From Roseibacillus sp. (GTDB lineage: Bacteria; Verrucomicrobiota; Verrucomicrobiia; Verrucomicrobiales; Akkermansiaceae), in contig NZAC01000073.1 in NCBI GenBank assembly GCA_002686085.1, positions 1-52,644 on the forward strand: DNA of 52,644 bases, in the 5' to 3' direction. Shown here piece after piece: positions 9,779-18,503 of the stretch. Numbering within the stretch: position 1 is the first letter of the stretch; each line of letters starts with the position of its first letter. The position numbers were made by a program, and so were the translations under genes. The notes beneath the pieces are model-generated. The model saw nothing but the letters and a program-made list of their open reading frames with translations, did no database searches and had not been told where the DNA came from.

Positions 9779-10540
9779 ATGTGGCCTAATTACGCCTTGG
9801 TGGCCTCTAACCTTCCTCCGGAAGAATTCGGCAAGCACTATACCGTCGGGAGTTCGCGCTATTACCACGGGCAGGTAATTTTCGCCCAGATTGCCGACGA
9901 TTACCGGAACGATTACTTCCGGATTGACGAGTTGATGAAGGACGTTGTCCCGAATCAGGCGGGAAGACCTAAACGAACCAAGTTCATATCCTGTTACCGC
10001 GTTTTGGAGCATATCGACTTGTCAGCCTTCCTTGACCTCTACGTCACATCGGTCTCTGGCCAGGTCCTCCGTCTCCAGCAGGAGCCCTACGAACGGGTTC
10101 ATGAACCGGGCTTCATCCGGACTTATCAGGAGATCTGTCCCTTTAGCGCTATCGTAATGAGTCACATGGCTCCCCCTGAATTTGGAGAATACATCACTGA
10201 TCTCTCCCTGCCAAAAAGCGCTCCGGAAGTGATGTTCACTCAGATCGACTTCGTGATTGAGGATTTCCTGAAACAACTCGAAGCCAATCCTTTTCACACT
10301 TCCCCAATTCCCAACGTCCACCCCCACAAGCTCAAGGAGCAAATTCAAGAGCTTCAAGGTAAGCCGGAGAAGTCCACCAAGGCCATCAGCCTTGACTCCG
10401 TTCTCGGACGAATTTCTTTCCTCCAGCTCCGCACTGGTTTCTGGATAGCGGCGCAGGAGAGAGAAATTTTTTACCCTATCCCCGACAGGGCTACTCTTGA
10501 GAGTGACCACCCGGAATTCTTCCGGTCAATCGTGGGGTAG
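9779..10540 (+). CDS. Unrecognised 253-residue protein with an internal duplication
   Basis: I do not recognise this family. There is no signal peptide or membrane segment, so it is probably cytoplasmic. Two halves resemble each other: residues 6-38 (ALVASNLPPEEFGKHYT ... VIFAQI) and 124-156 (AIVMSHMAPPEFGEYIT ... VMFTQI), offset by 118 residues without gaps, with about 12 identities in 33, including P-x-EFG and F-x-QI. Start is ATG 9779. The same frame is open 63 bp further upstream without a standard start codon. An ATG at 9738 is in another frame that closes soon. It is convergent with the phosphofructokinase gene, 15 bp away. Coding evidence is the long open frame, the meaningful repeat and a residue mix like a soluble protein. 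Confidence 0.75.
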   Translation: MWPNYALVASNLPPEEFGKHYTVGSSRYYHGQVIFAQIADDYRNDYFRIDELMKDVVPNQAGRPKRTKFISCYRVLEHIDLSAFLDLYVTSVSGQVLRLQQEPYERVHEPGFIRTYQEICPFSAIVMSHMAPPEFGEYITDLSLPKSAPEVMFTQIDFVIEDFLKQLEANPFHTSPIPNVHPHKLKEQIQELQGKPEKSTKAISLDSVLGRISFLQLRTGFWIAAQEREIFYPIPDRATLESDHPEFFRSIVG

Positions 10541-10555
10541 AGGAGAGAACCTCCC

Positions 10556-11776
10556 TTAATGCCCCGCTGCTCTGGCACCCTTCGGCTGCCCGATTTCGCC
10601 GAGCATGTCTCCGAACCATGGAAGGTCGATATCAAAGGGCTTCCCTCCCTTGATTCGGGGGAAGGCGATGCAGCTCATCTCGCCGCCGGCATCTTCATCC
10701 AACCCTGCGACCCCACTTTGCCCGTCTAAGGCATACTCTGCACCCGCAAATGCACTTCTCTTAATCAACTCAAGATCGCGCTCGTTAGGCGCTGCAGACC
10801 TACCGAAGTAACCACTTTTCTGGACGAGAACCTTGTCTGCATTAAGTCTCTCCTTGAGCTTAGACGCAAACCACTTTCCCGGATTCAGTTCGTCAAGGCG
10901 TGCATGACCAAAAGCATCACGCCTCACTTCTTCACCTGCAGCTTCCTTCTCACGAATAATAGCGTCCATTCCTGCACCTTCACTGAGAAACAGGTTTACA
11001 CAGTCATGCTTATCCATGACCCCATTGAGGCGCTCTATCTCGCTATCGAGGTCCAAATCCACTTCCGGAACCCAAACCGCATGGACATCCCAGCATTCCC
11101 GGGACAGACGCATGCCTGGCAGAAAGTTCCAATCATCCAGTCGCTTGCGATAGGCCTCCGCCGTAGCCCCAGTCAGCCAGCCACAGTGCCGCCCCATTAC
11201 CTCGTGGATGATCAGGTGTCGTGTACTGGTGGTATTCTCGTTTGCAATGTTTTCAAAAAAGATCGCCCCCTGCTCGGCTGCAGTCCACGCCCCGAGCGTT
11301 TGCACGATGGGGAAGACATCGTTATCTACGGTCTTCGGAAGACCGACGACGGTCAGGTCGTATCCATTCTCCTGTAGGTATCCCGCCAGATCTGCGGCGG
11401 TCGTATTAGTATCGTCGCCACCGATGGTATGCAGAATATCAATTCCGTCTTTCTTAAGCTGCTCTGCGGCGACCTTGAGCGGTTCTTGGCCTGATTGAAC
11501 GAGTCCTCGCCTTTCACAGTCCTCAACATTTGTCAGTTTGACGCGACTATTCCCGATCGGGCTGCCTCCAAAGTGATAGAGAACCTCATGCCTGTCCCTC
11601 GCCTCAGGAGGAAAAAGCATCCGGCGCCCCAGCAAAAGACCCTGATATCCGTTCAAGTAGCCACTCAACTCCGCGTCCGGAGCCAGTTCGTTATATTTTT
11701 CTATCAATCCCCCAATGGAGGAGGATAGGCATGGAGCAAGTCCACCAGCGGTCAGAAACGCAATTTTTTGAGCCAT
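10556..11776 (-). CDS. pfp: PPi-dependent 6-phosphofructokinase
   Basis: 406 residues from ATG 11776 (MAQKIAFLTAGGLAP); the longer frame adds 33 residues that do not look like the family. It phosphorylates fructose 6-phosphate to the 1,6-bisphosphate in the cytoplasm and is reversible with pyrophosphate. Cofactor choice is readable: GGDD at residues 119-122 has Asp where ATP enzymes have Gly, and PKTVDND at 147-153 has Lys where ATP enzymes have Gly. Both changes mark PPi-type enzymes. MGRHCGW supplies the substrate-binding block. It is the only central-metabolism gene in the window and shows no functional link to its neighbours. Upstream, 337 bp separate it from the cupredoxin-dehydrogenase gene on the same strand. 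Confidence 0.9.
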   Translation of the reverse strand: MAQKIAFLTAGGLAPCLSSSIGGLIEKYNELAPDAELSGYLNGYQGLLLGRRMLFPPEARDRHEVLYHFGGSPIGNSRVKLTNVEDCERRGLVQSGQEPLKVAAEQLKKDGIDILHTIGGDDTNTTAADLAGYLQENGYDLTVVGLPKTVDNDVFPIVQTLGAWTAAEQGAIFFENIANENTTSTRHLIIHEVMGRHCGWLTGATAEAYRKRLDDWNFLPGMRLSRECWDVHAVWVPEVDLDLDSEIERLNGVMDKHDCVNLFLSEGAGMDAIIREKEAAGEEVRRDAFGHARLDELNPGKWFASKLKERLNADKVLVQKSGYFGRSAAPNERDLELIKRSAFAGAEYALDGQSGVAGLDEDAGGEMSCIAFPRIKGGKPFDIDLPWFGDMLGEIGQPKGARAAGH

Positions 11777-12113
11777 AAGGTTACGCCGAATCTGAGGCTC
11801 CCCTAGCCGGGCTGTCAACCATGGTGATGGTTTAAGAAAATTACCGGAAGGAGAAATGTCCCTCGCCCTATCCATGCTCTGGCACCATCACTCCTTGGAA
11901 CCAACAAGGGTAATCAGGGAGAAAAATCCTTAGATCCTAATAGTGTCTGCCGGAACTCCGGCACCATCGACACGCATGAGCGAAGCGAGGACAGCTATCT
12001 GCCGGTCATCCCAGAACGACACCGTTTCACGCCACCCTCGGCAGCCCTCAGGACCCCGTGCGCACCCACCATTTTTGGGGAATTGCGCGACGATGACGGC
12101 ATCTCTTCCAGTT
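11777..12113. other. 337-bp intergenic region with a possible cytochrome tail
   Basis: This lies between the phosphofructokinase gene and the stop of the cupredoxin-dehydrogenase gene, both on the minus strand. It holds the possible cytochrome c tail described separately (11930-12037). A perfect short palindrome, TGCCGGA-AC-TCCGGCA, occurs near 11948-11963 inside that tail; its 2-nt spacer is too small for a hairpin loop and no T-run follows, so I do not call it a terminator. I found no convincing promoter for the phosphofructokinase gene and no RNA gene. Confidence 0.5.
11930..12037 (-). pseudogene. Possible 3' remnant of a c-type cytochrome gene
   Basis: About 35 codons directly downstream of the cupredoxin-dehydrogenase gene, same strand, ending in TAA. 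They read GWRETVSFWDDRQIAVLASL, then MRVDGAGVPADTIRI. This resembles the C-terminal helix region of small PVC/proteobacterial cytochromes c, typically GW-x-E-x-L-S-D-x-Q-I-A-A-V-L-T-Y-V-R followed by a short Gly/Pro stretch and a final T-V/I-R. No heme-binding CXXCH lies upstream in any frame, so the body is missing. The frame opens with a GTG at 12121 overlapping the upstream stop, but those first 28 codons look like nothing. The match is by eye and short, so confidence is low; a chance open frame is the alternative. Confidence 0.3.
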
Positions 12114-15098
12114 TCAGTCACCCTTGGGTAATCCGGGTATGTTCACTCTATCTTTCTCGGCCAACTTGGAAATGACGAAGCGTGTGGCAGGATCTCCCAT
12201 CTTTGCCGCCTTGACGAGGGCTTGGTGGATTTCCTCAGTTTTTTCCCAAGGAGTCGGGTAGTAGTAAGGGCCACGGGTGTCCGGACGAGTTCCCCACCAA
12301 GTGTCTCCCTGATAGACCTTTTCCTTGTTCGCCAAGCGGACAAGACTCCTCGCGATCCGCTGTTTGGTGTCAGATTTGAGAGTCTTTTCGAAACGCTTCA
12401 GAAGGGCATCGACAGCTTCCGGGTGATGCATGTAGCGCAAGGCCATGAGTGCCCCACTTTGGTTGGGCGTGCCGATTGCATCCACGCAGGCCGGACCAGC
12501 CCGCAAGGCAACCAAGGCTTTGCGGGCGACATGAGGGAGAATAGACGCTGAGTTTGGAATGGCGTGCGGCCCTTCAACGATTTGCTTTTTCCCACCACCA
12601 GCGAATTTCTTGATCACCTTGTTGCTGACGTAAAAACGGACCTGCCCACCACCGTGCGTGTCGGCCAACCCGGCCACGCATTTGAAACGGATGATGTCAG
12701 AAGGCAAATTCTTATAGGAAATTACGCTTACAGCATGGGAACCAATCCCAAAGGCCATCGCTTTTTTGTCCGCGCGCACAAGTTTCGCCCCGGTCGGACT
12801 GATACCCACCCCGGTCTTTCCCCAACCTTGAGTGGCCTGAGTCCACTTGAGGTCAGTCAGCCTGATGACGGAGCCATCCTTCTTGACGAAGGTCGGCTCA
12901 CACCAGGCACCGTGGTCGTTACCGTCGCCATTGCCACCATCCCCGATGGTCAGGTGAAACTCCCTCCAGCCGGAGATATCGACATCGAATCGATACGTCT
13001 TGTTTCCGTCGATAAGAGGGCTCTGGTGGACACCATGGGGGGCGGAATCGACCGGGCCAGGCACTTGAAATGCCGGCAGAGGGTCTGTTACCGGAGGACT
13101 GGAAACGGCGAGCAGGGCCTTAGCCGCCGACTTGTCACCAAGACGGCCGAGAGCCACCGCAGCCGCAACCTGTATGCGTGGGTTTGTACTCTTAAGGGCG
13201 TTTGCGAAGGGTGCCTGGGGGATTCCTTCGACCTGGGTTCTTCGATCGGCAAGAGCCCGCAGGGCATGCTCCGCCACGTCAGGATCGTCGACCAGCTTGA
13301 GAAGCTCCTCGTGAGACTTTGATCCGAGCAGCTGCTTCAGGGTATAGATCGCGGCTACACGAGCCCTCGGGGTTAGCTTCTTGTCCACCGCCACTGCCAG
13401 GACTTCCCGGCCCATCCCTCCCCGACGGAGTATTTCCTGCTGAGCGTGCAGCCTTGCCTTGGCGCTGGGAGTAGTGAGAATGTTGGCCAAATCAACCTCG
13501 TTGCACTTTTGCAGGTCGGGAAATTCTTTATACTTCCAGTCCTTCGGAACGACCCGGGCGACGTAGCCATCCGTCCCTCCCTTGAAGCCGGAGTTGCCCC
13601 AGCTACCGATGAAGAGACGCCCTGAACCATCGCAGTCAACATCAGTGATTCTTCCGCATTTGATAAAGCTCTCCTGATTCTGGGTAAAACTGGCCCCGTC
13701 GGGAGTAACCCGGTGGATAAATAGCTGACCCCGCCCCCAGTCACACATCATGGGAACGTCGTTGTACTTGTCCGGCCAACCCGGCTCGTCGAAGAACATT
13801 GCTCCAGTACCGGAGCCGCCACCAACATCGACGAGTGCGGGGATGATCTCGCTGGTGTAGCGCTTGAAAAGGTCGGGGTAGCCGTATTCTCCGGTCTGGA
13901 TTTCATGGATAAAGCGCATGTTCCATCCCCCGCCATCGTTCGTGTTGCCCCGAGTGAATACGTTCATGAATGGGTCGATGGCCACGTCGTAGATGTTTCT
14001 TAGGCCATCAGCGTAGGTTTCCAGCTCGGTCCCATCGGGCCGAACCCGTATAATCCCGCCTCCATACATGGTCAGCTTCGTCCCATCCGTTCCCTCCGCA
14101 TCAACGAAACCGAAGTCTCCCACTGCAACGTAAATCCACCCGTCGATCCCCATTCGTATCCCATTGGTTGTATGATCGACCCCCCGGGACTGGTTGAACT
14201 TTCGCGTGCTGATCTCCTTGACCAAGTGTTTGGGCGGTCCGTCCGCTATCCCGTCCCCGTCCTTGTCCTCAAGGACGGAAAGAAACATCCCATCAAACTT
14301 AGTACCCTTTCCCCACTTTGCATGAAGCACGTAGAGTTTGTTCCCAACCGGCACGATGCCCCTCGGGTTGTCAATCAAGGCATACTCCGTCCGATAATCG
14401 GATATCCCATCATGATCCACATCGACCAGACGGATGATCCTGCCTTTTCCTCCCCCCTTGCCCAGAGAACCGATCTGGTCAACCCCGGCGTAGACTTCGC
14501 CAGTAGGGGCGACTCCGATGCAAGCCACACAGGGGGTGACGGTATTAGGAGAAAAAAGAGTCGATTCCAGTTCCCTGGGAACGCCTACTGGTGATCCTGC
14601 GCTCTTATTCGGGCCTGCGGTAAGCTCCTTTGGCTCGTTTTTTGCAACGAAGAGCGTTCCATGCATCAGGAATCCATGGCCGGGAAACGTACAAACGTAG
14701 GGATAGTTACCTTCCTTGACGGGAGCCTTGAACTTAACCGTGGATTTATCCTTCGGTTGAACCACAGGGGTTGCGGCTAGCACTTTTGCAGAATCTGGTA
14801 CGTAGTGGAGGGCAGGACCTTTTTCACCAAGTGCCATTGCAGCTTCGACGATCTCCATGCGCGCACCTGGTTTGACCAGCACAAAGTTATGCATCATCAC
14901 GTCCGAGTTATCGAACGTCAATTCGACGTCTTCTCCTGGAAGAACGTGGAGAGCCTTGGGATCGAAATGCAGTCCCGGCTTAACCCCGAGTGTGATTTTT
15001 CTGGCGTCAGCCTGGGTGAAAAAGGAGCCAAGCAATAGAACGATAAACGCTAACTTGAGATAAACAGGAAGGTTTGGGCGCATGACAGGGAACTTCAC
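12114..15098 (-). CDS. Cupredoxin-fused membrane-bound dehydrogenase-type protein with HEAT and NPCBM domains
   Basis: 994 residues from GTG 15098 or 989 from ATG 15083, the latter beginning at the signal peptide. An azurin/plastocyanin-like domain occupies about residues 35-153, with all four type-1 copper ligands in azurin spacing: His70 (MMHNF), Cys136, His141 and Met145 (YVCTFPGHGFLM). The PVC 'membrane-bound dehydrogenase' beta-propeller (DPDGTELETYADGLRN-like blocks) covers about 185-540. HEAT-like helices follow (540-680). An NPCBM-like sandwich is near 690-830, and more HEAT repeats end the protein. No CXXCH is present, so copper rather than heme is the visible redox site. Probable role: periplasmic oxidation coupled to electron transfer; substrate unknown. 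Confidence 0.82.
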   Translation of the reverse strand: MKFPVMRPNLPVYLKLAFIVLLLGSFFTQADARKITLGVKPGLHFDPKALHVLPGEDVELTFDNSDVMMHNFVLVKPGARMEIVEAAMALGEKGPALHYVPDSAKVLAATPVVQPKDKSTVKFKAPVKEGNYPYVCTFPGHGFLMHGTLFVAKNEPKELTAGPNKSAGSPVGVPRELESTLFSPNTVTPCVACIGVAPTGEVYAGVDQIGSLGKGGGKGRIIRLVDVDHDGISDYRTEYALIDNPRGIVPVGNKLYVLHAKWGKGTKFDGMFLSVLEDKDGDGIADGPPKHLVKEISTRKFNQSRGVDHTTNGIRMGIDGWIYVAVGDFGFVDAEGTDGTKLTMYGGGIIRVRPDGTELETYADGLRNIYDVAIDPFMNVFTRGNTNDGGGWNMRFIHEIQTGEYGYPDLFKRYTSEIIPALVDVGGGSGTGAMFFDEPGWPDKYNDVPMMCDWGRGQLFIHRVTPDGASFTQNQESFIKCGRITDVDCDGSGRLFIGSWGNSGFKGGTDGYVARVVPKDWKYKEFPDLQKCNEVDLANILTTPSAKARLHAQQEILRRGGMGREVLAVAVDKKLTPRARVAAIYTLKQLLGSKSHEELLKLVDDPDVAEHALRALADRRTQVEGIPQAPFANALKSTNPRIQVAAAVALGRLGDKSAAKALLAVSSPPVTDPLPAFQVPGPVDSAPHGVHQSPLIDGNKTYRFDVDISGWREFHLTIGDGGNGDGNDHGAWCEPTFVKKDGSVIRLTDLKWTQATQGWGKTGVGISPTGAKLVRADKKAMAFGIGSHAVSVISYKNLPSDIIRFKCVAGLADTHGGGQVRFYVSNKVIKKFAGGGKKQIVEGPHAIPNSASILPHVARKALVALRAGPACVDAIGTPNQSGALMALRYMHHPEAVDALLKRFEKTLKSDTKQRIARSLVRLANKEKVYQGDTWWGTRPDTRGPYYYPTPWEKTEEIHQALVKAAKMGDPATRFVISKLAEKDRVNIPGLPKGD

Positions 15099-15441
15099 TA
15101 CGGATTAAGTAAAAAACAAATCGAATCGTAGCCCATGCCTGAAAGGAATTTTCTTTTTCTTCAAGGTGCCTCCTCGGGCCGTTAGCCCGGGGTGAGCGGG
15201 TATGGAGTCAGCCTCTTTTTTGACTACCTCAAATTGTGCCACTTCTTGGCGCGCTATCGAAGCGGTCCCCTTCGCAATCAGTTTTATAAACCGAGGCAGT
15301 TTGAATGTTGAGCTTCGCACTAGGTTGCGACGTCGACAGCCCTAGGACCTTCCCAGTTCCCATTTGAAACGATCCCAGTGCTCCCAATACCCGCAACTTG
15401 CGGGAGTCAACCCCACAGGCCCGAATGTCTATCGGACGGGC
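15099..15441. other. 343-bp intergenic region, no gene seen
   Basis: This lies between the ThuA-like stop and the cupredoxin-dehydrogenase start, both minus strand. It contains two small inverted repeats, CGGGC-CGTTA-GCCCG near 15176-15190 and CCCGCA-ACT-TGCGGG at 15390-15404. The second falls about 40 bp after the ThuA-like stop and could end transcription, but it lacks a T-run on the minus strand. A 71-codon minus-strand frame at 15105-15320 is lysine/arginine-rich and resembles nothing I know. No convincing promoter boxes were found. Confidence 0.5.
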
Positions 15442-16305
15442 TCATTTAGCCTGACTAACTGGGTTCTTGGCAGAGGGGACCCCGTTCTCAGGCACCTCGA
15501 CGCCCGAAGTCCAAGTAATGGCATTTAGAACCAGAGTGCGCCAGTTATCACTATTCCAAGTCGCATGGTAGTGTCCTCCGGTTGTCCCAAAGCCACGCCC
15601 TTTACCTCCTGGACGCTCGTAAGCCCAGCCAATGTGCTGGATCTCTCCTGCCGCCATCGACTTGCGGACATGAGGGTTGTTGGAATGTGGTCCATCGGGA
15701 CGGTTCATCGTCGCCTTTGGAGGATGGGCGGAGAGAATTGGGGTAACACCTTTCATATCCGGTGCAAACCGCATGTGATAATACCATTCATCATTCTGGA
15801 CGAAAGGTGTGCACCCACGGGTGATGGGATGCTCTGGAAGTTTTTCAATTGTAGCCACCCAGTGGGGATTGACCGACCAGTGGGTTTCAAAATAACCGCC
15901 CATTCCCTTGAGCATGATGTCTCCCGCCTTCCCTTTGGGAACTTCCACCCCGTAATGCAGACAAACTAGACCCACCCCGCTGTCAACGAGCTCTTCAAAA
16001 CGCTCAAGATTTTTCATCACGAGATGGCCTCCTCCGCCGTTGCAGAAAATGACGATGCAGTCGGCTCCATCAAATGCTCCGGCCTCCTTTGGCCAGCCCT
16101 TGAATTGGCTTGTCTCAAACCCAAGACCACTGGCTTCCAACGCTGCGGCAAGCACCGCATTACCCTGCACGTGATTGTGCGTCTTACTGTTTTTCCCACC
16201 ATCCGCGAGAAACACGATCTTCTTCTTTTCAGCCAAGGCCCCACCGGAGAACAAAAGGGCAATGAGAGGGACTAAGACAAAGGAATTGCGAGCAAAACGA
16301 TTCAT
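15442..16305 (-). CDS. ThuA-like domain protein (secreted)
   Basis: 287 residues from ATG 16305. The frame extends three codons upstream to a TTG, but the ATG gives the tidy signal peptide MNRFARNSFVLVPLIALLFS. The core KKKIVFLADGGKNSKTHNH, then DCIVIFCNGGGGHL, GLVCLHYGVE and NDEWYYHMRF, fits ThuA-like proteins of the glutamine-amidotransferase-like fold. In PVC bacteria these accompany oxidoreductases and sugar-degradation genes; the ThuA reaction itself is poorly defined. It lies upstream of and on the same strand as the cupredoxin-dehydrogenase gene, 343 bp apart, and divergent from the esterase gene at 16443. The nucleophile typical of true amidotransferases is not apparent. Confidence 0.85.
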   Translation of the reverse strand: MNRFARNSFVLVPLIALLFSGGALAEKKKIVFLADGGKNSKTHNHVQGNAVLAAALEASGLGFETSQFKGWPKEAGAFDGADCIVIFCNGGGGHLVMKNLERFEELVDSGVGLVCLHYGVEVPKGKAGDIMLKGMGGYFETHWSVNPHWVATIEKLPEHPITRGCTPFVQNDEWYYHMRFAPDMKGVTPILSAHPPKATMNRPDGPHSNNPHVRKSMAAGEIQHIGWAYERPGGKGRGFGTTGGHYHATWNSDNWRTLVLNAITWTSGVEVPENGVPSAKNPVSQAK

Positions 16306-16442
16306 GGTCGCCAATACTCCCCAAAGCCCCTTCCCTTGACAAGATCAATGCACCGGGGCCGGAAGGGCCGCTACATCACTACGTCTCGCAAACTTGTCCG
16401 TTGCCTCCACGACTTTTTACAGGTGAACTCCAGTCTCACAGC

Positions 16443-18485
16443 ATGAAGGCCATTCCCTTGATTCTCTCAATCTTTTGCTGCTCGACAGCACTCTCCGCAC
16501 CTCGCGCCCTTCCTGAGGATAGCCTTCCAGCCGACAGCCGTCTTGACGCTCTCAAGGATCTCAATGGCTACTTTCCCTTTCAGCCTCCCGCATCACCAGC
16601 GGACTGGACCATACAGTCGGCGAGAATTCGCCATGACCTGAAAGTCGCGGTGGGACTCTTTCCTGAACCAGTTCGGCACCCACTGAACTCCGTCATCCAC
16701 GGCCGGATCGACGGCGGCGACTTCACCGCCGAAAAGGTCTACTTCGAAACCCGCCCGGGTTACCTTCTCACCGGAACCCTCTATCGGCCAAAAAATATCA
16801 CAGGAAAAATTCCCGGAGTTCTCTGCCCCCACGGCCACTGGAATGAAGCTCGGTTCTACGACTGTGGAGAAACGAAAGCTGCTCAACTGATCAAACAGGG
16901 CGCCGAAAAACACATCGAAAGCGCGCGCAACCACATCCAGTCCCGGTGTGTCGGATTGGCAAGACTCGGATGCACAGTGCTCCAGTACGACATGATTGGT
17001 TACTGCGATAACGACCAGATCTCGTACGAGCTGGCCCATCGTTTCTCTAAGCAGCGCCCGGAAATGATCTCCGAAAAGAACTGGGGACTCTACAGCCCTC
17101 AGGCGGAATCTCATCTCCAAAGCATTATGATGCTTCAGACATGGAACTCCATACGGGCCATCGACTTCCTGCAAAGCCTGCCAGAGGTCGATCCCGGACG
17201 GATCGCTGTGACAGGCGCAAGCGGAGGCGGCACTCAAACCTTCGCCCTCTCTGCTCTCGATCCCCGTGTCACCGTATCAATGCCCGCCGTCATGGTTGGC
17301 ACTGCCATGCAGGGAGGATGCACCTGCGAAAACGCTTCATTGATGCGCATCAAAGAGGGCAACGTCGCCTTTGCCGCCCTCTTTGCACCCAGACCAATGG
17401 GGCTCACTACCGCAAACGACTGGACGAAGGAGATGGCCACCAAAGGGTTTCCGGAAATCAGGAAAACCTACCAGACACTTGGAGCCCCCAGCATGGTGAC
17501 CCTTCATGATCGAACTGAATTCGACCATAACTATAACCTTCCTTCCCGGCAGGCCATGTATAGATGGTTCAACAGCCACCTCGGGATCAACAAGCCGGAG
17601 CCAGACAAAGAGCGCCCGCACAGGCGACTGACGGAGAAGGATCTTTCTGTCTTCGACAAAAATCACCCCAAGCCCGCAGGCGGCAAAGAATTCGAACGCA
17701 GGCTGCTCGCCAGTCTGGCAGACGAATCCAGTGCGAGAATCGCTAATGATCCTGATATTGCACGCCGGGGGTGGAAATCAATCCTCGGCAGTAACCTCAA
17801 GGACACGGGAGAAGTTCAGTGGCAACTTACGGGAAAAATAGACAAGGGCTCCTACCTTGAGATGCCGGGACTTCAAAACAACACAACTCTTGGGCAGCAG
17901 GTCCCGGTAATATGGCTCTACCCGAAAAACTGGAAAAGCGAGGCTGCAATTTTCCTGAGTCCACAGGGAAAATCTGGACTTTATGACAACGATGGCACTC
18001 CTCTCCCGGAAGTGCAGGCCCTTCTGAGGGAGGGAGTCTCGGTATGCGGCATCGACCTCTTCCTTCAGGGAGAGTTTCTTAGGAAAGATGTCCCCCTTCT
18101 GCAAACCCGGCGCGTCAAGAACCCTCGGGAAGCGGCTTGCTATACCCTCGGCTACAATCGCCCGCTCTTCGCGCATAGGGTGCAGGATATCCTTAGCACG
18201 ATCAGGATGATTCAGGACGACACCCACGGGGCGAAGAAAATTTCTCTAGTGGGCCTCAAAGGGTCCGGCCACTGGGCTGCTGCCGCTCATTTTCTTGCAG
18301 GCAAAGCCATTCACCGGGCAGCAATCGAATCTTCCGACTTTAAATTCATCAAGATCAACGACATCCGTCATCCCGATCTGATGCCGGGAGCGTCAAAATA
18401 CGGCGGAATGAAAGGCCTTCTTAACCTCGCGCACAGAAAAGCCTGGAACGTCGATGCCAACGGACTTCCTGAGTGGCTGAAGTGA
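16443..18485 (+). CDS. Large secreted alpha/beta-hydrolase (acetyl-xylan-esterase-like)
   Basis: 680 residues from ATG 16443, chosen because it begins the signal peptide MKAIPLILSIFCCSTALSA; an in-frame TTG lies 42 bp upstream. The first alpha/beta-hydrolase unit shows oxyanion-side HGHWN (CPHGHWNEARF), nucleophile Ser260 in GASGGG, and a late His362 in EFDHNYN, consistent with a Ser-Asp-His triad. The C-terminal 250 residues form a second hydrolase-like region (AIFLSPQGKSGLYDNDGTP, SLVGLKGSGHWAAAA) in which the elbow reads GLKGSG, without Ser at the nucleophile position, so this half may be non-catalytic. Related PVC proteins occur beside sulfatases and dehydrogenases. Probable job is removing acyl groups from glycans; substrate unknown. 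Confidence 0.8.
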   Translation: MKAIPLILSIFCCSTALSAPRALPEDSLPADSRLDALKDLNGYFPFQPPASPADWTIQSARIRHDLKVAVGLFPEPVRHPLNSVIHGRIDGGDFTAEKVYFETRPGYLLTGTLYRPKNITGKIPGVLCPHGHWNEARFYDCGETKAAQLIKQGAEKHIESARNHIQSRCVGLARLGCTVLQYDMIGYCDNDQISYELAHRFSKQRPEMISEKNWGLYSPQAESHLQSIMMLQTWNSIRAIDFLQSLPEVDPGRIAVTGASGGGTQTFALSALDPRVTVSMPAVMVGTAMQGGCTCENASLMRIKEGNVAFAALFAPRPMGLTTANDWTKEMATKGFPEIRKTYQTLGAPSMVTLHDRTEFDHNYNLPSRQAMYRWFNSHLGINKPEPDKERPHRRLTEKDLSVFDKNHPKPAGGKEFERRLLASLADESSARIANDPDIARRGWKSILGSNLKDTGEVQWQLTGKIDKGSYLEMPGLQNNTTLGQQVPVIWLYPKNWKSEAAIFLSPQGKSGLYDNDGTPLPEVQALLREGVSVCGIDLFLQGEFLRKDVPLLQTRRVKNPREAACYTLGYNRPLFAHRVQDILSTIRMIQDDTHGAKKISLVGLKGSGHWAAAAHFLAGKAIHRAAIESSDFKFIKINDIRHPDLMPGASKYGGMKGLLNLAHRKAWNVDANGLPEWLK

Positions 18486-18503
18486 CCGTCGGGCAGGGCG
18501 CGC

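Noticed and set aside
9738-9860. ATG at 9738 with upstream AGGA as an alternative start near the unknown gene
   Set aside because: It is in a different frame from the 253-residue protein and its product has low-complexity, non-protein-like sequence.
15105-15320. 71-codon minus-strand frame between the ThuA-like and cupredoxin genes
   Set aside because: No start signal or recognisable motif; basic, irregular composition.
15390-15404. CCCGCA-ACT-TGCGGG hairpin as a terminator
   Set aside because: No T-run on the minus strand behind it, so intrinsic termination is not supported.
16334-16339. TTGACA as the -35 box of a promoter for the esterase gene at 16443
   Set aside because: No acceptable -10 box lies 16-19 bp downstream.
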